Under the pieces are notes generated by a model. That model made no database searches and had not been told where the DNA came from. It saw only the letters and a list, made by a program, of their open reading frames with translations. Positions 44,199-55,866 of a stretch of 58,188 nt of DNA are shown one piece after another (the stretch's first letter is position 1; the number at the start of each line of letters is the position of its first letter). This DNA is from Porphyra umbilicalis. Its lineage: Eukaryota > Rhodophyta > Bangiophyceae > Bangiales > Bangiaceae. The stretch lies in contig KV919166.1 of NCBI GenBank assembly GCA_002049455.2, forward strand, positions 1-58,188, given 5' to 3'. The translations under genes were made by a program, and so were the position numbers.

Positions 44199-44968
44199 AT
44201 GGCGGTGCCCCCCCCGCCCCCGCCTCCCCCCCCAATGACAACGGCTTCTCCCCCCGCCCTTTCCCCGCCTGCGTCTTCCTCTCCGCCTATCTCTCGCGCA
44301 TCCGCTTTTACGCGGGGGAGGGGACCCCCACCCCCCCACGGCGGCGACGCTCGCCAGCCTGCAGGGCACCCACGAGACGGCCATCCCCTGTGATAAATTG
44401 TCCGTGTGGGACACCCCACGCATGGCCACGACGCTGAAGGCGGCGTGGGACAAGCTCGTCGCCACCTCTCGCGTCGGCTGGTGCCTCGAAATCATCACGC
44501 TCGTCGTGGCGATCGCGCGCGCGCTCGGATTTGCGGCCGCCACACCGCGCGTCGGGTGGGTGCTCCGCGACGGGTCGGGGGCGGGGCTCGCCCGGCTTTT
44601 GGGCTTCCTCCGCGGAGGAGGGGGAACGGCGGCCGCCGCGGAACCTGCTCGTCGAGGTCGGCCTCGCCGACGGGCGGGCGTACCTCGGTGACACGGGGAA
44701 TGGGCGGCCGGCGGCGTGGCCGGTGTTGCTGCGGGTGCCGGTGGGGGGGGGGGGGGGGGGAGGGGGGGGGTACGAGCCAGACGTGCACCCGGGGGACAAG
44801 GGCGTCGGCGTGCCCGTGCGCATGCCAGACGGGGTGTGGTGGCGCATCGCGCCGCTGGCCGACGTGGCGGGGGAGACACCGCTGCCGGCGTTGCCGAGAC
44901 CAGTGCGCAACTACACGGTCGTGCAGTGGACGCCGCCAGAGGCGGAGCGTCGCGACGGGGGGGGATAG
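44199..44968 (+). pseudogene. NAT copy B, truncated and without the catalytic His
   Basis: The copy keeps the N-terminal poly-Pro and ISRASAFTRG region, then SVWDTPRMATTL, then RVGWCLEIITLVVAIARALGF. The family's RGG-CxEHN surrounding is degraded, although the Cys remains. Where copy A has PRHLLVEVGL, copy B reads PRNLLVEVGL, so the triad His is Asn. IPFENL is IPCDKL. It ends at 44,968 without the C-terminal domain. Frame switches again fall at C/G runs (44,740-44,770). Confidence 0.8.
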
Positions 44969-45000
44969 GGGGGGCACGCCCAGTTAAGACACCCCTGAGG

Positions 45001-45981
45001 TAAGGTTGGCAGATCGGTAAATTCGGTCGGTACACGAAATCGGTAACGGTCGGTATCCCGATTGGTAAACGGTATTTTCCACATGCTCACACGTCGGTAT
45101 GATTCGGTACGGTATTGATAAAGTATTTAATGCTTGGAGACCTCCCCCCCCCTGCCGACTGACCTGTCCCCGACTGGCATCAGGCCACCTACGTTCGTCG
45201 GCGCATCGGGTACCACAGCCTGGCATACCACCCCAGTCCACCTGGCCCCGTGGCCACACCTGCTCACAGTCACTGGGCAAGCAGCCTTGCTTTGGCTCAG
45301 CTGGGCCTGCGGCGCAGACGCCAGGCACCGGATCGAAGCGGCACCAGTCCGGAAAGCTCCGCGCAACGGCCGCTCGCCGCACTCTGCCTCGCACGGCGGC
45401 AGGTGCACGACGATCTCCCGCTTCTTCACCCATACCGTTGAGCACCCTGTCTCCGTGCGCGCACTCCTCTGCACTCCTCTGCCTGCCCTTTTGCTTTTCC
45501 CTTCCTCTGCTTGTAACCCTCCGTACCCCCTCCCGTGCATGACGATGCAGGCCACGACAATGTCCGTATGGAGGGCGTTTCGACGGACGGGCGAGCGCTA
45601 CAAGCGGGGCGATGGTAGCGCGTCGAACTACTGGGTCGCCTACTGCATTGGGTTTCCCCTGCGTCACTTGGTTGGGAGCAGGACGGTGGAGCAGTTTGCT
45701 GTGGACATGCTTGCCTTGGTGCGTGATGATTAAACGGTGCGGTCTGGCGTGCGTTGGAAAACATGGGCGTGGGGGTGAAGGGATGGGGTCGGGTGGGTCT
45801 GGGAAGGGCTTGGTCTGTGTGGTTCCGCTGGTTGGGGGACAGTGGGCAGCCCGGTCGAGTGCCGAGAATCGGAATTACTTGAGAAATTATGATACCGAGA
45901 TACCGATACGATATCGGTATACCGGTATACCGCCCGGTAAACGGTACAGAAAATCGTACCGATCGGTAAATGACAACCTTA
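45001..45981. mobile_element. hAT deletion derivative with 7-bp target duplication
   Basis: The ends TAAGGTTGGCA and TGACAACCTTA are inverted repeats with one mismatch. CCTGAGG is duplicated at 44,994-45,000 and 45,982-45,988. Subterminal zones are packed with ATCGGTA/TACCGAT words. The interior keeps the first part of a transposase-like ORF (45,539-45,733). Confidence 0.8.
45539..45733 (+). pseudogene. N-terminal remnant of a hAT transposase
   Basis: A 64-residue ORF begins MTMQATTMSVWRAF and includes RTGERYKRGDGSASNYWVAYC, resembling the BED-like N-terminus of some algal hAT transposases with its second Cys replaced (CIGF). The rest of the transposase is missing, so it is not functional as an enzyme. 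It might make a short DNA-binding peptide. Confidence 0.4.
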
Positions 45982-45988
45982 CCTGAGG

Positions 45989-48782
45989 CGGATATTAGGA
46001 TTGCCGGCCATTCATTGGCCAGATTGGTAGGTGTCAGGCACTTTTCACTTGTCCAGCGGTTGGAACCATCTTTCTGAAGACGTGTCCCAACCGTAGCTGG
46101 CAGCAGGCGCATCAGGGCGTCTCGGGGCATTCACTGCACACGTGTTTCTTCCAATTCCAGGCACGTGCGTGCAATACCCTGGCCTTCAGGGCAGTGGCGC
46201 GCTCGGCGACGCACTGACACCGGGCACGCAGGCCGGCTCCATAGCCGCGAGCGCGAATGGGGGCGCGTACAGCCACGTTTCCGTGGCGGGGGGGGCGTGG
46301 GGCGGGAAAAGGGGGCCGCCGCCGCCACCGCAGCGCGGCGGCGCCGGCGTCGCGCGACGCCAACGGGAGGGACCGTCACTCCGCCGCGCAGCGCGCCTGC
46401 GCAGGGCGGGCGGGGCGGCCGACACGGCGCACGGGCGGGCGGGTGGGACCGACCGCCGCGCGACGGGGCGCCTCTAACCGCGCCGCTAGCTAGATGGCTT
46501 CAGATCTCGCCGACGAGCCGCCGCAACAAAAGCCGCGCGCAGGCGCGATCACCCGCGGGTCATCGTGGGCGCGTTGAACCTCGGAAGTCGCTGCACGCGG
46601 TCGCCGCACGCAACTCGGGGCGGTGGGGGAGGGCTGGGAGGCAGGCGCCGTCCGGGCCATGTGACCCCTGTGGCAGGACAGTCCTTCTCAGCCACGTAAC
46701 TCCATTCGCTTTTAGCGTCATCGCGACCCTTCAAACACTGACTCGCTCTCAGATCCCTGAGGACACGAATGCAACCTGCCACCTCTGAAACGAAGATTAA
46801 GACCCTTGATCTAAGTATATGTGTGCATCACTACACTTTGAGAGCACCCTGTCCTAAAGGCCAGGGAATATGCGACAAATCAAAAGTCTACCTGCTGAAC
46901 GAAGCGAATCGCGTCGATCTGGAGCAAGCCGGATGGCCATCACGCTCGTTGCAGACCGGGCCATGTTGAGCACTATGATGACTCTGGATGGTCTTTTTTT
47001 TTGGATGAGCCTCTGATCGAAGGACGGGGGGGGTAGTAGCTTGGGTTCTATGATACGGATGGGAACGAGGTGACGTCAATGCGTTGAGGTGGGACAATCT
47101 TTTCATCAGAGGTAGCGTGAGAAGAGCAGCAGCTACAATAAAGCGAGGACGTCAAAAGTGGGTTGCAAACCACGTTGCATTGTTCACCACGAGCTTCTCT
47201 ATCATTGTACGTCACGATTAGTAACAGAAGTATCTGCTTTTTACCTGCTTTTTTGCGCTTCTTATGTGTACGCCTCTTGGTACCGTGGAGACGGTACGAC
47301 TTTCACGTGTACGCTGTAATGATGCAACGTGTCCGCAACCTAATGTCCGCCCTTAACTGGGCGTGTGTGCAGGTACTGCCAGCTGTGCGGCTCAAAGCAG
47401 CGGCCACCTGAGAGCAAACCCTGCAAACGTCGGCCCCGAGTCATATTCGCGAAACGTGGCGCAACGTGATGCACACGTGTCTCAATATTAAGGAAATGGG
47501 GCCGGAACGCTCCCGCATCAACGTCTGCGACCCCATTTAGGCTTCGTTTCAACCGAATCAAATGACGTAAGTACAACGCATATGTTGGTTTCAGAAATGG
47601 GGCCTGTGCCGGACCGACCCTATTCCCGACCGGAAATGGGGTCGGTCCCAAGCCGACCCCATTCTTCTATGCTCTCTCATTGGTCGAACGATTCAAAACA
47701 GTACAGAAGATAGCACGCTTAAGCGAGCAGCGTGTGCGCCCACGATCAGCCTTGGTTTTTCAATATCATTCAGAAACGAGAAATTATCGATCTGGACCAC
47801 TCCTCTCCAAAGCGGACCGACAGCTCTCGCGAGATTTTTCGGTTACGGCGTGCTCAGAGGGAAGCGCGTCGGATATTTTTGCGTCCGCGTGCCTCGCGCG
47901 CATCGGGTACAGGGCAATCTGAGAGGGGGGGGCCTGTCGAGCCGGGTGTGGTGTGCCTGCGTTGGCCCTCTCTTGGGGCCCACGTGGAGGGACGTCGTGG
48001 CGCGAGGGCGGCAGGGGCCGTCGACTGCGCCGCCTGGAGGGGCGAGATCGGGCCGATCGCTGTGCTACAGCGATTGGGGCGCCCTAAGAGCTGCCTGAGG
48101 GGGTGCTAGAGCCCGAACGGTCGCCTCTGGACGGCGGAAGCCGCGATCCGTGCCATCTGGAGGGGGGTGGCCTCCGAGCCACCCTGCGTCAGTGGCAGGG
48201 GCCCGCACGAGCGCTGCCTGGGGGGGGCGGTGGGGGGGCACCCCGCCGCGTGCTGCCTGGGAGGGGGGGTAGGGAATCATTCCGGCGAGCATCAGCGGTG
48301 GGGGTGTGTGCTGGGGTGGCTGTCCACCGTGGTCGGCCGGACACGCCATTTAGGGGATGGCACGGGGCGCCCACCCTTCCCCACCGCCGTCGTCATGCCC
48401 ATCCCGCCGCCGCCGATTTTCGCCCTCCCACCACGCCCGCGAGCACGGCCAACGCGACCCCTCCTCCATCCCACCGACCACGCGCTCTTCCCGCATCGCT
48501 CGTATTTTCCATCCCACTCGCCCCTCCTCCTTGTCAGGATGCGATTGGCACGCGCCGGTCGCTATCTGGCGCGCCGCCATCTCCATCTCACCCTCCCACC
48601 CCTCGGTGCACGCTTGGCTCCCTCCTCCTGCGCGATCTCGCTCGGGACGGGCGCTGCTTGCATCGGTCGCCCCCCCCCCCCCCCACTCCTCCCTCTTGAC
48701 GCCGCACTGCACGCGCCTGTTGTTTTTTCCATCGGCTTCCTGCGCCCCACGGGGTCCGGTCGTCGGCGTCCCTGCTCTCGCT
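45989..48782. other. Gene-poor region upstream of the PIF transposase
   Basis: No supported gene. A perfect 11-bp hairpin (AATGGGGTCGG ... CCGACCCCATT, 47,635-47,663) lies after degenerate copies of AATGGGG. Poly-G/poly-C runs occur from 47,925 on and just before the transposase start. Confidence 0.5.
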
Positions 48783-50321
48783 ATGGACGGCGAAGAGGAG
48801 GAGTTTTCGGCCACTGCGACCTTGCTGGCTGAGGACGACGGTGCGGATGCAGCTGCCGTTGTCCAAGCTCATGTCAACGTGCTGATGGCTGTACGCCGAC
48901 GCGCGCGCGCGCAACGCATTGCCCGACTATGGAAGTATCGCGGCTCAACTGCCGGGCACCGCGGCAACAAGCGCCGTGACTTTGCGGCTGGTTTGCAAGG
49001 CATTCTACGGGACTACTTTGGTGTCGGTGGTCTTCCGCCAATCTATGACGAGCGGGACTTCGAGACGCGGTTCAGTGTCCCTCGCGCTGTATTCCGGCGT
49101 GTCTACATGGCGGTCAAGGACGAGCCCGTTTTTTAACAGCGGATCAATGCCACGGGCAAGTTGCAAGCGCACTCACTACAGAAGGTGGTGGCTGCTTTTC
49201 GTGTTATCGCTTACGGAGAGGCGGCCGACCGAGCCGACGAGTACGTGCGGCTGTCCCGGACGACGATTGCGACGTCGAACAAGTTGCTGATGGACTTCAT
49301 TGTGAAGCGATGGGGACCTACCTACTTGCGCCGACCCAACCAGGACGAGCTGAGCCAGATCATGGAGCGGAGCAAGGAGCGAGGGATGCCTGGGTGTATC
49401 GGCTCCCTCCACTGTTGTCACTGGGAGTGGCACCAATGTCCGACGGGGATGGCAGGGGCCTATCAGAGTGGTAAGTGCAAGCGTTGGATCGTTGTGGAAG
49501 CTGTTTGTGACGAGGACCTGTGGGTGTGGCACCTCTTTGAAGGGGCCCCTGGCAGTCTGAACGACATCAACGTCATGCACCAGTCGCCGCTGTACCTGGA
49601 CATTTCTGGCGGTCGGTGGCCGCCGCGCAACAAGCCCTACACGATAAATGGCCACACGCGCACGCTGCCCTTCTACCTCGTCGACGGGATTTACCCGCGC
49701 TTTGCTTTCCTGATCTCGCCTCACCCGAAGCCGTCCACCGAGGAGCAGACGACGTTCAACCGCCTCCAAGAGGCCATCCGCAAGGACGTGGAGCGCCTGT
49801 TTGGCGTCCTGATGAAGTGCTTTCATGTTGCGCTCCACCCTGGGCGCTACCGCTCTGTGTCGCAGCTGGTGACGATGTACAAGGCCATCTGTGTTTTGCT
49901 GAACATGTGTGTCGAGAGCCGTCGTAGCACCTTTTTGAGCCGCCGTAGACGTGAGGCGGGGGGTAATGGTGGAACTAACTGTGGCGTAGGCGGCAACGCC
50001 GGTGGCGTGTCGGATGGCGGGGATGGACAGAGTGGTGGGGCGCATGCTGTCGGTGGTGCTGCCGCCGGGGGACCTGCACCTGGCGGCGCCGCTGCCGACG
50101 GCTCCGGCGGCGTCGCAGCCGCAATGGGCAATATCGACGTCGCCGGCAACGCACCTCCTGCTCTGCATCCGGCCCCTAACCCGCCCGCCGCCGGCATTGC
50201 TGCCAACGTTGACGCGTGGGCTGAGACACAGAACCCGGCAGAGTTCGAGAGCCTGCGCGACGACCTGAATGCGGACATCTTCCGTGACCGAGGCGGTCTG
50301 CTTGCCCCTTACATTGGGTAA
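48783..50321 (+). pseudogene. PIF/Harbinger transposase with one stop and a catalytic Asp to His change
   Basis: The start is MDGEEEEF at 48,783. The protein runs in one frame with a TAA at 49,134-49,136 (DEPVF|QRINATGKLQ). Family features are the N-terminal YDERDFETRFSVPRAVF, then GMPGCIGSLHCCHWEW, then GSLNDINVM and LVDGIYP, then DVERLFGVL. The first catalytic Asp of the DDE triad normally sits in GSIDCxHWEW; here it is His. The Ala/Gly-rich tail after about 49,960 is unusual for the family. It encodes a transposase, presumably acting with a SANT-domain partner of the type at 56,378-57,406. As assembled it cannot be active. No terminal repeats could be fixed. Confidence 0.85.
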
Positions 50322-52706
50322 CACGTAGTACATGATAGAAGAGGCATAAAACGGTTTTTTTTCCCCCGCTGGGCAGGGTTTTTTTTTTTCCAACACACTC
50401 TTGCGTCGACCGTGTCTTCGGGAGCGGCGGGAGACTCTGGCTCCGGCCTCAGTGGCGTCGCAGTGGGCGGTGCGTCGGTTGCCCAACAAGTGCACGGTGG
50501 GGGATAGTTAGCGTGTGTCGGCGGGTGCGCCGGTGGGCGTTGCGGGGCGTGGGGGTGCCCAACGGGTGCGGGGGTGAGTCGCGGCGTTCCGCGGGTCGCC
50601 GAAACGGCCATTGCAGCAGGGCCGGCCCGCTGCCGGACGCCGTCGGCTCGGTGGCGGCGGGCGGCCGCCACGGCCGCCCCGCCGGGAGCAGCCCGTGCCG
50701 GCTGGCACCGTGTCGGCGGCGGCGGGCAGAGAGGGGCTGTCAGAGGTGGCGGGTAGCTGGGTGTGGCGCGGCGCGCGTGCGAAGCGCGCGGTTTCGGGCG
50801 TGCCTTCGGTTCGGCAGCTGGCGTGGTGGGGTGCGGGGGAAAGTCGGGCGCGGTGCTGGCCGTGGTGGGGTGCGGGGGAGTGTCGGGTGCGGGGCCTGGT
50901 GCGGTGGGTTGCGGGCGAGTGTGAGGTGCAGGGGCGGGCGTGCGGTCGGTTCGTCTGTGGGCGTGGCGTGGGGGGAAAACGCGTTCTCCACGGGCGGTGG
51001 GGCGGTTCGGCGAGCGGCAGGCGGCCGCAACGGCCAGCCCGCTGCTCTCAGGCCGCTGACGGCTGGCGCATCTTTGGCGGCGGTGGCGTTGTGCGGCGGG
51101 AGGGGTCGTGGGTGCCGGCCGGTGCAGGGGATGGCGTCATGGGGGCGGTGGGCTGCCTGTCGGATGGGGAGGGGGGCACTGCGGTTCGCGGTTCGCGGCG
51201 CCAACGGCGCGCCCGCCGTGCCCAGTTAGCTGTGGGCCGCCGCCGCGCCGCGTTGGCGGCGGCGGGCGGTCAGCGGCGGCGGTTTTTGTAGACGCAGGTG
51301 GCGTCGGCTCCGAGCGGTCGTTCCGCGGCGGAGGCGGCGGCGGCAATTCGTTGGGGCGGCAGCCGCGGCCACCGTGACGGACGCCATCGCCGGCAGCAGT
51401 ACCAGAGCGGTAGACGCCCGCCACAGGTGCCGCTGGCCGCCGCAGCCGCCGTCCATCGCCATCAGCTGGGACGCGCCGCGGAGGCGGACGCGTCGCAGGC
51501 GGCCGCACCTGCGACCTTCTGCCAAGTCGGGCGGGCGGCAGCGCGTCAGGCTCGTGGGCCACAGCACTTTGGCTGCAGGGACCGCCTTCCGCCCGAAATT
51601 GCGTTAATAAAAAAAACATTTCTGCCTGCACGTAATATAAAAAAACTGTTTGTTTTTACGAAAAGCAGGTCTGGGGACAAATCCAAATGTTTGTTCTCAA
51701 ATGTGTCCCGAGACGGACCCGGTCCAATGAGAAGCATCCATGTCTGAACAGAGCTCAAAATCACGAGTGTAGATCCCCTTCCATGATCGCTTCAATAACT
51801 TCAAGAACCAATCAGCACACTTAGTTTGGTAAAGCAGTGCAAGGCTTTCTTCAGCGTAGTCCCTTAATAACGATTCTAAGTCATATCATTGGTCCGGGTG
51901 ATGCTGTTCAAGTCGTCAGCATCCAATGGATGGTCGTGGGCAGAAGCCCCTGCGCAAATGAAGCGGGACGGGACCTGCAGACATTTCGTCACTACAAATT
52001 CGCTGCTTGCTCTGAGCCCAGGAGGTGGGGATCTGCACGCCTTTGTTGTGAGGCCGTGAGCCGGAGATCTGGAGGCGTGGACGGTGGTGCGCAGGACAAG
52101 GCAGGGCCATTAGAGCCGCATAGAGGTGGGCGTCATTGTCAACAGAAGGCGACTGGCGCGGCCCGTCGGATCAGCAGCCCTTTGTCTGCCGATGCGATGC
52201 GCACTTCGGCAGGAAAACAGTCCGGCTGAGGGTGCCAATCAAGCATTTGCACACAGTTACGGGGAGCCCAAGACGCTGGGACTGCATGACTCTGCGAGCT
52301 CAGTACCCCGCTGAAAAGAGTTCCCTCGATGCATCCAGCTCGCAAAGCGATGGACTTCGGGACCTGCCCCGGAGGATTGTGGGAGGCGCTGGGCGTGCAA
52401 GCGATCTACGACGTAAACCGCAGGCCTATGGCTGCTACAAGAAGGAGGCCATCCTAGTCTTGTCTGCGTCGCCCTGTTGCAGAGCTTCTCCCGTCAGCCT
52501 ACCCCCCCCTCCCCCGCCCCGTTCCCCCGCCAAACTCGGTCCGTGTCACGGCCTGCCCCTGCCGCGCCCTCTGTGCCTTAGCTTGCACCAACGCTCTCGC
52601 CTCCGCGCTCGGCTCTGCCCACCGCACCTCACTCCCCACTCTCCTCGTCGTGTGCCCCCAACTCCGCCCCCATCTGCTCCTGCCACTGCCCCTCCCTCCT
52701 GCCGCG
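50322..52706. other. Region between the PIF transposase and histone H3
   Basis: 50,500-51,300 is G-rich with a three-unit repeat of about 39 bp at 50,822-50,938 (GTGGGGTGCGGGGGA... units). 51,600-52,700 has normal composition, with a CCAAT-type AACCAATCAG near 51,800 and a pyrimidine-rich stretch before the H3 start. No gene is supported. Confidence 0.45.
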
Positions 52707-53114
52707 ATGGCCCGGACGAAGCAGAAGGCACGGCGGTTTACTGGCGGCAAGGCGCCGGCTCGTCTGGCGCGGGCTGCCGCGCGGCGGGCGACCAAGGCCG
52801 GTAGCAAGCCCGCGGTCAAGCGCCGCTACCGGCCTGGCACGGTCGCCCTGCGCGACATTCGCAAGCTGCAGCGCTCGGGGAAGCTGCTGCTCAGCAAGCT
52901 CCCCTTTCAGCGACTTGTGCGCCAAGTCGGGCAAAAGTACACGAACGCACCGCGCTTCCAGGCGTCCGCCGTCCTCGCGCTGCAGGAGGCGGCCGAGGCG
53001 TACCTCTTTGGACCATTTCAAGACGCGCAACTGTGCGCTGTCCACTCGAAGCGCGTCACTGTCATGTCGAAGGACATCCAGCTTGCTCGCCGCATCCGCG
53101 ATGAGCGGGCGTAG
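52707..53114 (+). CDS. Divergent histone H3 variant lacking K9 and K27
   Basis: This intact intronless 135-residue protein begins [17 protein letters not shown] and ends ARRIRDERA with a TAG stop exactly at the usual H3 C-terminus. I chose the ATG at 52,707 because it begins the universal ARTKQ tail; the upstream in-frame Met is spurious. The histone fold is well kept ([47 protein letters not shown]). Compared with canonical H3, K4 and K14 are present, K9 is Arg, S10 is Phe, K27 is Arg (AARRA), K56 is Arg and K79 is replaced by Thr. C110 remains. Loop 1 has canonical length and RFQ follows it, so it lacks the usual CENP-A marks. Histones package DNA in nucleosomes; a special chromatin role is inferred only. 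No canonical histone stem-loop is visible downstream. Confidence 0.9.
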   Translation: MARTKQKARRFTGGKAPARLARAAARRATKAGSKPAVKRRYRPGTVALRDIRKLQRSGKLLLSKLPFQRLVRQVGQKYTNAPRFQASAVLALQEAAEAYLFGPFQDAQLCAVHSKRVTVMSKDIQLARRIRDERA

Positions 53115-55300
53115 ATTTATCTGTTTCATGAGGGGCCTGCATAGAGTTTACTACTGTCATTCACTGCTGCGAGTGGCCGTGCTTGTGTGCTGGATGGAGA
53201 CGGGAAAGAAAGTGGCAAAACTTGCGCAAGAGAAAAAAAAAGAACAAACAGGTCGACTCCCCCATCCACCATTGTCACCGCCCCATTACGAGGGCACCAA
53301 GTCAAAGCGGGCCAGCGTCGAGCCAGCCGGGCGGCCGGCGGCGACGGCGCGACGGGCGGGGGGGGCGGCGGCTGCCGTGCTGGGGATGGCGGCTCCGCCG
53401 GCGGGCCTGCCACCTGCCTCTTCCCCCGCGACGTGGTCGGTGGCACGGCGCTCGCGGCGGCCGCCTTCCGCACCGCCGCTCAAGCGGCGCCGGTCGGTGG
53501 GCCGATGCGGCGGCGGGCGGCCGCCGTCTTGGGCGCAGCCGTCGTGCTTCTTCCGGCGCCGGTGGGGGTCGCCGCCGCCCTCGCCGCCGAGGCGGCCAAC
53601 CAAGTCGTGCCTCTCGTGGGCGGCGAAGGGAGGGGGCGGGGTCCACCCCTTCCCCGCAACCCACGACCGGCACGAGAACCATCGCCGCTGCGGGAGACAC
53701 CCCCTCCCCCGCACCCCCCGCTGCCGGGTCGGCAGGGCCTCGGACGCGGCGGCGCCCGGCGGGGCGGCCCCTCGCACCTCCTGCGCCGCGCCACCGTCGC
53801 GAGCGCCGACGCGTGCACCCCGTCGACGGCGGCGCGGTGGGCGGCGGGTCCGCCGGCGCCTTCCCACGCGAGAACGTGGCGGAGGCCAGGGATGACCGCA
53901 TCGTTGCCGCGCACGGCGGCCACCACCGCCGCTCTTGCGGTGGCGACGCGCCACCCCGACCCTGCCCCCGCCGCGGCGCGCACAAGCGCGCCCACTTAGG
54001 CCGGCAGCCTCCCCGCGAGGCGCGACGCGATGGCGGCGGCGAGCGGCGGGGGAGGTGGGGGGGGTACCCCGACAATGCCCCACGCGCGATGGGGGGTGCG
54101 CCCGGGGGGGGTGGGGGGGGGCCCGCCCCAACCAACAAGGTACCGCCGCCGCCGCCGCCGCCACTGCCACCGACGATGCGGGGTCGGCGGTTGAGATACC
54201 GGCAGCAGTGTCCGACGGCAGCGGCACCCCCAGCAACGGCATCGCCTGGGGCGGCGCTAGCGGCGCCGCGACCGCCACAACCGCCGCCACCGCCGAAGCC
54301 GCCGAGATGCTCGTCGCCGGGACCCTCAACACCGGCGCCATGGTCGAGAGAAGGGCGGCGCGCGCCGCCGCCGCCGCCGAATGTGCGGCGGCAAAAGGCA
54401 CCGCGGACGCAGAGGGTACCGCCGTCGGGGGCGGGGTAGCAGCAGAGAACTTGCCGGCAGGGCGGTGACCACGACGGAGAGGGTCGTGCGGGTGCGGGGC
54501 GTGGCGGTGCGGCGGGGAATGGCGTCGGTGGAAGGCCACCGGTGGGGTCGGGACCGCGAGCGAGAGGCGACGGCGCCACCCAACACAGGGTGGCGGTGGT
54601 GGCCGCAGCGAGGACGGACGGCTTACAGGGGATCAAATCTCCCCCGCGCCGCCCCCCTAGTTGGCCCGTGGCGCAGCGAGGACGGGCAGCGGAGCCTGCC
54701 TGTTTGGTCTGCCCTGGAACTGTATGCTTTATAACTTCCGCACTCCATTGGCTACAGCGTACGATTTTCGCATGCGATTGGACAGTGAGTAATGCCAGCA
54801 TCAGCCTGTTTTCTTGCGTCCCTTTCTGTTATGCTTAACAGATATGCAAGTTCGGTGTCAAATAACGGATCTCTTGCCATGTCAGGATCCATACGAGACT
54901 CAGGAAAAGAGCATGCGACAGGTACACAACATGATCACAAGACACGCAATAGCAAACTCACAAAATTTGGAAATGAATATAGTTAGGTGACTCTTTATTT
55001 CGATAAGAGATGCATGAGCGTTGCCATTCTGGGCACCATCAACATGCTTGCTTGGTGCCCCCCGCTCGAAAAGTAGGATATGAGATGTGTAGGGATATGT
55101 ATGTATTCTGGCACATTGAACTCTGTGCACACGACACAGGCCTGGCAAGGGTCATGCGGGGCCATTTATTAAACGCATCGTTCGACTGATCCCAAGACTC
55201 CCGAAACAAGAAGCGTTGCGCTCGAAGAATGCGGATTCAGTTTGGTTCTGTCGAAAGCCCACGCTGATAAATGATGTTCGATCCTTGGGATTCTAGGCTG
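53115..55300. other. GC-rich region downstream of H3, no supported gene
   Basis: 53,300-54,480 has long open frames in several phases on both strands, rich in Ala, Arg, Pro and Gly. They reflect composition and are not a protein family. 54,700-55,200 is AT-richer and has no ORF of note. Confidence 0.5.
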
Positions 55301-55311
55301 GCCGAACGAAA

Positions 55312-55866
55312 CGCGTTCCGATGCGGCACAAACGCGTTCCGATGCGGCAGGCGTGCTCTTGGCGGCGCATGGCCGCGCCCACGGCGACAGGCTCGGTAAC
55401 TGTCGGCGACGGTGGCGGTCCGCACGGCGGGCGCCCTGGCTGAGCGGTGCGCCCCCGGGACGGCAGGCAGCCTGGCTGGGCGGCGCGCTCTCGCGGCGGG
55501 CGCCCTGGCTGGGCGGCCGCTCGCGGCACGGCGGGCAGTCTGGCGGGGCGCCGCGCCCCCGCGCGGCGGGCAGCCTCGGTAAGCGGCGCGGCCCCGCACG
55601 GCGGGCAGCCTCGGTGGGCGGCGCGCCCGGGCACGGCGGGCAGCCGGGATGGCTGGTGCTCTCCCGCGGCAGGCGCCCTGCCTGGGCGGCGCCCCCTCGG
55701 CACGGCAGGCAGCCTCGCAAGGTGGCGCGCTCCCGTGGCGGCCGCCCTGGCTGGGCGGCGCCCTCCCGCGGCGGCCGCCCTGGCTGGGCGGCACGCTCCC
55801 GCGGCAGGCAGCCTTGCTGGACGGCGTTCTCTCGGAACGGCGGGCAGCCTGGCAGGTGCCGCTGGG
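55312..55866. repeat. GCGGGC minisatellite, about 13 units of 33-36 bp
   Basis: From about 55,414 units follow the pattern GGCACGGCGGGCAGCCT + GGCTGGGCGGCG + CGCTCCC with internal variation. A small direct repeat (ACGCGTTCCGATGCGGCA, twice) lies just before it at 55,312-55,349. A minus-strand frame is open through the array and would give Pro/Arg/Ala repeats, but the unit length is not consistently a multiple of three. Confidence 0.75.

Larger units (their letters stand above)
40893..44970. repeat. Second copy of the NAT cassette (left arm plus NAT)
   Basis: It parallels 115-4,390 in the same orientation: secreted-protein gene (minus), arm spacer with the MKRVA ORF, GC-rich stretch, NAT (plus). 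The arm lacks the outermost ~110 bp seen in the first cassette. NAT stops short of its C-terminal third, 30 bp before the hAT MITE at 45,001, and no right arm follows. Many indels separate the copies, so the duplication is not recent. Confidence 0.85.

Noticed and set aside
52707..53114. Centromeric H3 (CENP-A)
   Set aside because: Loop 1 has canonical length and RFQ follows it; the N-terminal tail begins with the canonical ARTKQ. The usual CENP-A features are absent.
53183..54801. Long ORFs of 400-500 codons downstream of H3
   Set aside because: Overlapping open frames on both strands with extreme GC and low complexity; no domain motif.
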